NCBI RefSeq assembly: GCF_001577835.2
Contig: NC_029526.1
Location: 1,457,510-1,521,509, forward strand
Direction: 5' to 3'
Origin: Coturnix japonica
Taxonomy: Eukaryota > Chordata > Aves > Galliformes > Phasianidae
Length of the DNA stretch: 64,000 bases
The notes beneath the pieces were generated by a model. It saw only the letters and a program-made list of their open reading frames with translations. It was not told the origin of the DNA and searched no databases. Of the stretch, positions 54,715 to 64,000 are shown piece by piece. The stretch's first letter is position 1, and each line of letters begins with the position of its first letter. The translations under genes were made by a program, and so were the position numbers.

Positions 54715-54758
54715 GCCCGTTTGCTCCCCTTGCTGGAGGGAGCCCAGCCGAGCTGGCC

Positions 54759-60200
<5,442 letters not shown>

Positions 60201-60356
60201 AGGAGGTGATGGCCAGCTTCCCTCCGTGCTTGTATCCACCAGAAGCTGGCATGAAGGGGGGAGTAAAGGACTCGGAGCTGGGTATCAATGAGAAGGAGCA
60301 AGAACAACAGCTCAGGTGGATGGGCTGGCACCCTCTTCCATTCTGATTGTCTGGGG

Positions 60357-60380
60357 TTTTTTTGTTGTTGTTGTTGTTTT
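60357..60380 (+). repeat. T-rich and (GTT)n microsatellite in LCAT 3' UTR
   Basis: A T run followed by four to five GTT units and a short T tail, about 160 bases after the LCAT stop. Confidence 0.85.
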
Positions 60381-60711
60381 GGGAGCAGTGATTAATTACA
60401 CTTCAGAGGCTTGTCACTTCCCACTAGCGGATGGATAATTAACCACACTGCCAGCTCATTAACACCACACTCACGGATTATGGCATGTAAGCAATAGCAA
60501 GCTATCTTTAGACACTTTCAGGCCGTGGTGCCAATAGCCTCTTTTTATACAGGCCAGCCTCCATGTAAGCAAGATAGAGCTCGTAGTGCCGGGGCAGCCA
60601 AGGTGGGTAATGACAGGAGGATATAGGCACAGCTTGCAGAAGGGCCCCCGTCACACAGGCAACAAGCTGAGCCCCTGCTGCAAGACTGCCTCACAACCAG
60701 CAGATCTGCCT

Positions 60712-60717
60712 AATAAA
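60712..60717 (+). terminator. LCAT: Likely poly(A) signal of LCAT
   Basis: AATAAA in 'gcctaataaacgtac', 512 bases after the stop and the first canonical hexamer on this strand after it. It would end LCAT about 0.4 kb before the MATCAP1 ATG. Confidence 0.6.
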
Positions 60718-60899
60718 CGTACTTGGCTTCTACACCTCCAGCCTCCTTTGTGCAGCGTCTTCCTACACAAGCGAGGCTGGCTGATAAGCAATGTGCAATG
60801 GAAAGCTAAAGGGAGATTTAGTGCAGGTATCAGGGGAAGATGTTCCACTGGGAGGGCGGTGAGGCGCCCCAGGAGCCCTGGTACAACCAGAGCCGTGCT

Positions 60900-61620
60900 G
60901 AGGGCTGGGACCCGGAGCTGTGCCCCCACCCACGGCTGCTCCCACCCACGGACATCCGCCATCTTGCCGCCGCCTCACACAGGGCTGGGCTCGGCCTGGA
61001 GGGGCGGTGGGCGGGGCCTCTTTCCACGCTCCACTCCCATTGGCTGTGCGGCCGCAATGCGCGGCGCGGATTGGCTGCGTGAGGCGGCCGGCGGGCGCGG
61101 CGGGCGTGAGAGGGCAGCGGGGCCGGAGCGTTGGCCGCGCTGGAGGCGATGGTGCTGGACCCGGGGGCGGCGGGCGGGCAGGGCCGTGCCGGGCTGGGCA
61201 CGCTGCCGGACCGCGATGGATCCCGGCTGTGCTCGTGTCCCTCTCCGCCGCCTCGCCCGGCGGGGTCCGCTTCGCCCCGTTGCCCGCGGGGGACCCGGCG
61301 TTTGTCGGAAACGGGCGCCGGGATGCGGCGGAGCGGCGGGAGGATTCGGGCCGCCGCCTCGTTGCCTCACATCGCGAGGGCCAGGGGCGAGGAGGGCGGC
61401 GGGGCCGGGAGGCGCAGCCCCTGCCTGCTCGTAGCGCTGCGGCCGCGGAACGTGGAGGCAGAACGGGAGCGGTTCTTCAGGGAGCGGTTCGCGTACGACC
61501 CGCAGTTCGAATACGCCGAGCCCGTGCCCGAGGCTGTGCTGGACAAGTACCGAGACGCGTCGGATCGCTTCGTGGCACAGGTGAGAGCGGGACGACGGGC
61601 ATGAGGGACCTGAGGGGCCG
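60900..61620 (+). promoter_or_regulatory. CpG island promoter of MATCAP1
   Basis: CpG-dense from about 60.9 kb, with two inverted CCAAT elements (ATTGG at 61,039 and 61,069 regions, in 'cccattggctg' and 'ggattggctg'), GC boxes, and no TATA box. It covers the first coding exon of MATCAP1. Confidence 0.75.
61149..61580 (+). CDS. MATCAP1: MATCAP1 (KIAA0895L), first coding exon, 144 codons; gene continues past window
   Basis: MATCAP1 is a metallopeptidase that removes the C-terminal tyrosine from alpha-tubulin. The exon opens MVLDPGAAGG (human starts MVLDSGAQ) and contains LPDRDGS, AASLPHIAR, SPCLLVALRPRNVE and YDPQFEYAEPVPEAVLDKY, each with a close counterpart in human KIAA0895L as I recall it. 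It ends in phase 0 at a GTGAG donor (61,581). The catalytic HExxxH-type region lies in later exons, not in this window. The ATG at 61,149 is preferred because it gives the conserved MVLD start; the open frame extends upstream without another ATG. MATCAP2 (KIAA0895) is the alternative paralogue, but the MVLD start favours MATCAP1. Confidence 0.88.
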
Positions 61621-61674
61621 GGAGGATGCTCGGGGGTGTTAATGTGCAGTGAGGGATGGGGGTAGTTGATTAGA

Positions 61675-61885
61675 GGCCTTTGCATGGGGCCCGTATGGGG
61701 CCTGTATGGGGTCTATAGGGACCTTATGGGGTCTATAGGGACCTTATGGGGTTGTGGGGTCTGTATGGGGTCTATAGGGCCCATATGGGATTGTGGAGCC
61801 TGTATGGGGTCTATGGTGCCCATATGGGGTTGTGGGACCTGTTTGGGGTCTATGGGGCCAATATGGGGTAGTGGGGTCTATGGGA
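61675..61885 (+). repeat. Minisatellite of about 17-bp units at start of MATCAP1 intron 1
   Basis: About eleven or twelve G-rich units such as 'tatggggtctataggg' and 'ccatatggggttgtgg', starting about 95 bases after the splice donor. On the transcribed (coding) strand it has G runs of 3-4, giving G-quadruplex potential. Confidence 0.9.
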
Positions 61886-61889
61886 AGGT

Positions 61890-62170
61890 AAGGAAGGTAA
61901 GACTCATTGTCATGGAGTGTGGTGATACTACAAGGGGATACAGTTCTAAAGTAGAGATTTAAATGTTAGGAAGAACTTTACTCTGAAGGCAATGAGGCCT
62001 TGGTGCATTCTGCCTATAGATGCTATGGATGCTCCATCCATGAAGGTGTCAGGGCTAGGCTGGATGGGGCCCTAGGAAGCCTGATGGATGGGAATGGTCA
62101 CCCCTGTGGCAGGAGTTGGGGCTGAGTGGGTTTTCATGTCTCTTCCCACCCAACTGGTCTATGATAAGGT
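61890..62170 (+). mobile_element. CR1 LINE 3' fragment
   Basis: Blocks 'aatgttaggaagaacttta', 'ctctgaaggcaatgaggcc', 'gggctaggctggatggggc' and 'gtctcttcccacccaactgg' are in CR1 order on the plus strand. 5'-truncated. Confidence 0.75.
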
Positions 62171-63559
62171 TTGATCCATGATCATTATCTTGGCTCTGAG
62201 ATCAGCAACACCAAGTAAGGTGTTGCTGGCCATCCAGGCTGGAGCCACAGCGTGTGCCATACACAGAGGCACCCCTCTGGCCTGCTCCTTGTTATGTCTG
62301 CTGCTGTGTGACCTTGCTTTGCTTGTCATCTTCCAGGCTATTTATTGCTTTGTTTTGTTTTGCTTGTCTAAGCTCTCCTTTAATTACACATTCAACATAC
62401 GCCTTCTATAGCTGATAAAAGAGTGACTCCTGGGGCTGGATCACACTCAAGCTGCCTACAGACGTGCAGCCATGGCTGGGAGCTGGCAGGGAACCCTTGC
62501 ACTGTTGCTTTAGAACTGACAGACCAAGAACTGGAACATGTGCTTCATGCAAAGCAGCCCTCAGCACACAACCTGCTGGCTGAGCCTGGTTTGTTTTCTG
62601 GTAGGTGTAAAGGTTGTCCTGCGTGGCAGCACCGTTAACCCAGAATTATCAGCAAACACAGTGGATGGCAGATAGGTTGTAGGTTCCTCTTGTGTGTGTC
62701 TTTACCTCATCACTTCAGTTGCTTATAAGCAAGGCAAAAAGAGTGGGGCTCCACGATGCTCTGCCTGTAAACAGCAGCCACGTCACCTCTTGCTTCCTAC
62801 TTCTCTAGAGCTCTGTTACCCAGACTGTTTGGCCTCTGTCTGTAAACAGCTTTCCAAGCAGTCAGGCATTTCCAGTGCTGTTCCTGGTATACTCTGAGTA
62901 TATAAGGTATACTCTGCCCCAGATAAACTGGTGCCAGCAATGCTGTTTCAGAGGAGATGGTTGGATTGCTGTAATGACCTCAGTGTCTTTTCTTTCACTG
63001 CTTCCTGTGTGTTTGAGTCTCTGACTAATGCAGTAAATTGAATTGCTCAGGATACTTCCCCGCTCCTCTTCTGATACAGTTGGTTTACAGTGTTCTCAAA
63101 TGGGAATAATTGAAGTTATTTGTCTCTGTGCATTACTTGCAATGCAATTAACTGTTCATAAGCAGTGCGAGTGCTCTCATCTTGTTCCTACACCCACTGC
63201 AAGAGATATTAGTGTTAAATATTTCTACCTGTCTTTACAAGTTCTCTACCTGTGTCATGTATCCTGGGAGAACAGGGGTTCTTCTGCCTTCTCAGTGAAG
63301 CACAGCATGTAGCAGTCAGGGGTGAGGGCTGTGGAGAGGCACTTTGTATTGAGGTGAGTGCTCAGGTGAAGGGGAGATGGGCAGGAACCCATCAGCAATG
63401 GTGGCAGTGATCCATTGCTGGCACCCTGTGCTCAGCGCCTTGTACTGATTTAACATCTGCTTGCAAGAGCAGACAAACCAGAATCAGTTCCCTGTCCTTA
63501 TTCTCTGTGTTTTGAGATCGATGACCCCTTCAGTTCTGCTGAATCAGCTCTTCTGCACT

Positions 63560-63775
63560 GTGGAGTATTTGGGGGTTTGTTTTCTGGTGGTTTTTAGTTG
63601 CTTTGTTTTGGTGGGGGTTGTGGGTTATCTTGGTTTGGGTTTGGATTCTTGCTATTTTAGCTGGGGGCTGGTTTTGTTTGCTGGGTTGTTTGGGGGATTT
63701 TGATGTTTTTGGGAGAGCGTTTTGTTTTTCTTTGCTTTTGTTTGCAGAGGAGTTTGTTGGTTTGTTTTGTTTCCT
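63560..63775 (+). repeat. G/T-rich low-complexity tract
   Basis: About 215 bases almost free of C and low in A, made of 'tttgggtttgg' and 'ttttgtttg' motifs. Frames through it are compositional artefacts. Confidence 0.8.
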
Positions 63776-64000
63776 TTTTCCTATCAGGATCCTTCTGGCC
63801 CCTCTATGGCTTATGCTATAAGGGATCAAGAAGACTGTTGGCAGCCCAGTTCCTTGGAGGCATAAGATCAGCACCAACACAGCACCAACAGCACCAACAC
63901 AGGGCTTGGAGCACAGCTTGAGTGTTTGTTATCCTTTGACACATGGGCTGAGCTGGTGACAGACTCCTGCTCCCAGCCCAGACAGGCCACTGACCGGACA

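Larger units (their letters stand above)
61581..64000 (+). other. MATCAP1: MATCAP1 intron 1, incomplete; no second exon seen
   Basis: I looked for the next conserved segment of the family and did not find it before the window ends. The intron begins with a minisatellite (61,675-61,885), then a CR1 piece (61,890-62,170), then unique sequence, a G/T-rich tract (63,560-63,775) and a short 'agcaccaacac' repeat at 63,868-63,901. Confidence 0.75.

Noticed and set aside
60586-61434. 282-codon plus-strand frame across the LCAT 3' end and the MATCAP1 promoter
   Set aside because: It runs out of frame with the MATCAP1 exon, has no conserved segment, and spans a poly(A) signal and a promoter.
61581-64000. 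A second MATCAP1 exon
   Set aside because: No frame in this stretch resembles the next conserved part of the family; the exon is probably beyond the window.

Overview
This window is vertebrate nuclear DNA and almost certainly avian, most likely a galliform such as chicken. Three things support this: intron-containing genes with GT/AG boundaries, many CR1 LINE fragments with the typical bird 3' end, and GC-rich sequence full of minisatellites like that of a small bird chromosome. The genes RIPOR1 and LCAT, plus a CpG-island promoter where CTCF is expected, match the human 16q22 neighbourhood. In chicken that neighbourhood lies on chromosome 11; this placement is from memory and was not searched.

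Layout. Positions 1-7,940 are mostly repeat-poor, non-coding DNA, read here as intron 1 of a minus-strand gene (probably CTCF) whose CpG-island promoter and non-coding first exon lie at 7.0-8.4 kb. RIPOR1 (minus strand) follows, with 21 coding exons at 11,854-22,497 that splice to 1,042 codons in one open frame. A CpG-rich candidate upstream promoter for it lies near 28.6 kb. From 22.5 to 33.6 kb I see no other gene, only CR1 pieces, minisatellites, a degenerate interstitial telomere repeat and a perfect MEF2/TATA-like site.

From 33.8 to 53.1 kb there is a cluster of short-chain dehydrogenase/reductase (SDR) genes of the sniffer/C-factor-like type. One copy on the minus strand is intact (six exons, 256 residues). 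The plus strand carries a train of copies: A, B, C (gutted by an internal deletion), an orphan promoter fragment, and D. All carry small indels in the sequence as given. An assembly gap of 537 N inside a GAGAA-type repeat separates the minus copy from the plus train. The unique genes on both sides are clean, so either the train is decaying or the multi-copy region is poorly polished; sequence alone cannot decide.

A tRNA-Lys(TTT) gene (minus strand) sits between the SDR train and LCAT. LCAT (plus strand, six exons, 460 residues) is complete, with a TATA box 45 bases before its ATG, the Ser/Asp/His triad, and all four glycosylation sites known from human LCAT. About 0.4 kb beyond its likely poly(A) site, a second CpG island carries the first coding exon of MATCAP1 (KIAA0895L, a tubulin tyrosine carboxypeptidase), whose first intron runs off the window.

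The genes do not form one pathway. RIPOR1 is a Rho effector, the SDRs are probably NADP(H)-dependent carbonyl reductases, LCAT is the secreted plasma cholesterol-esterifying enzyme, and MATCAP1 acts on microtubules.
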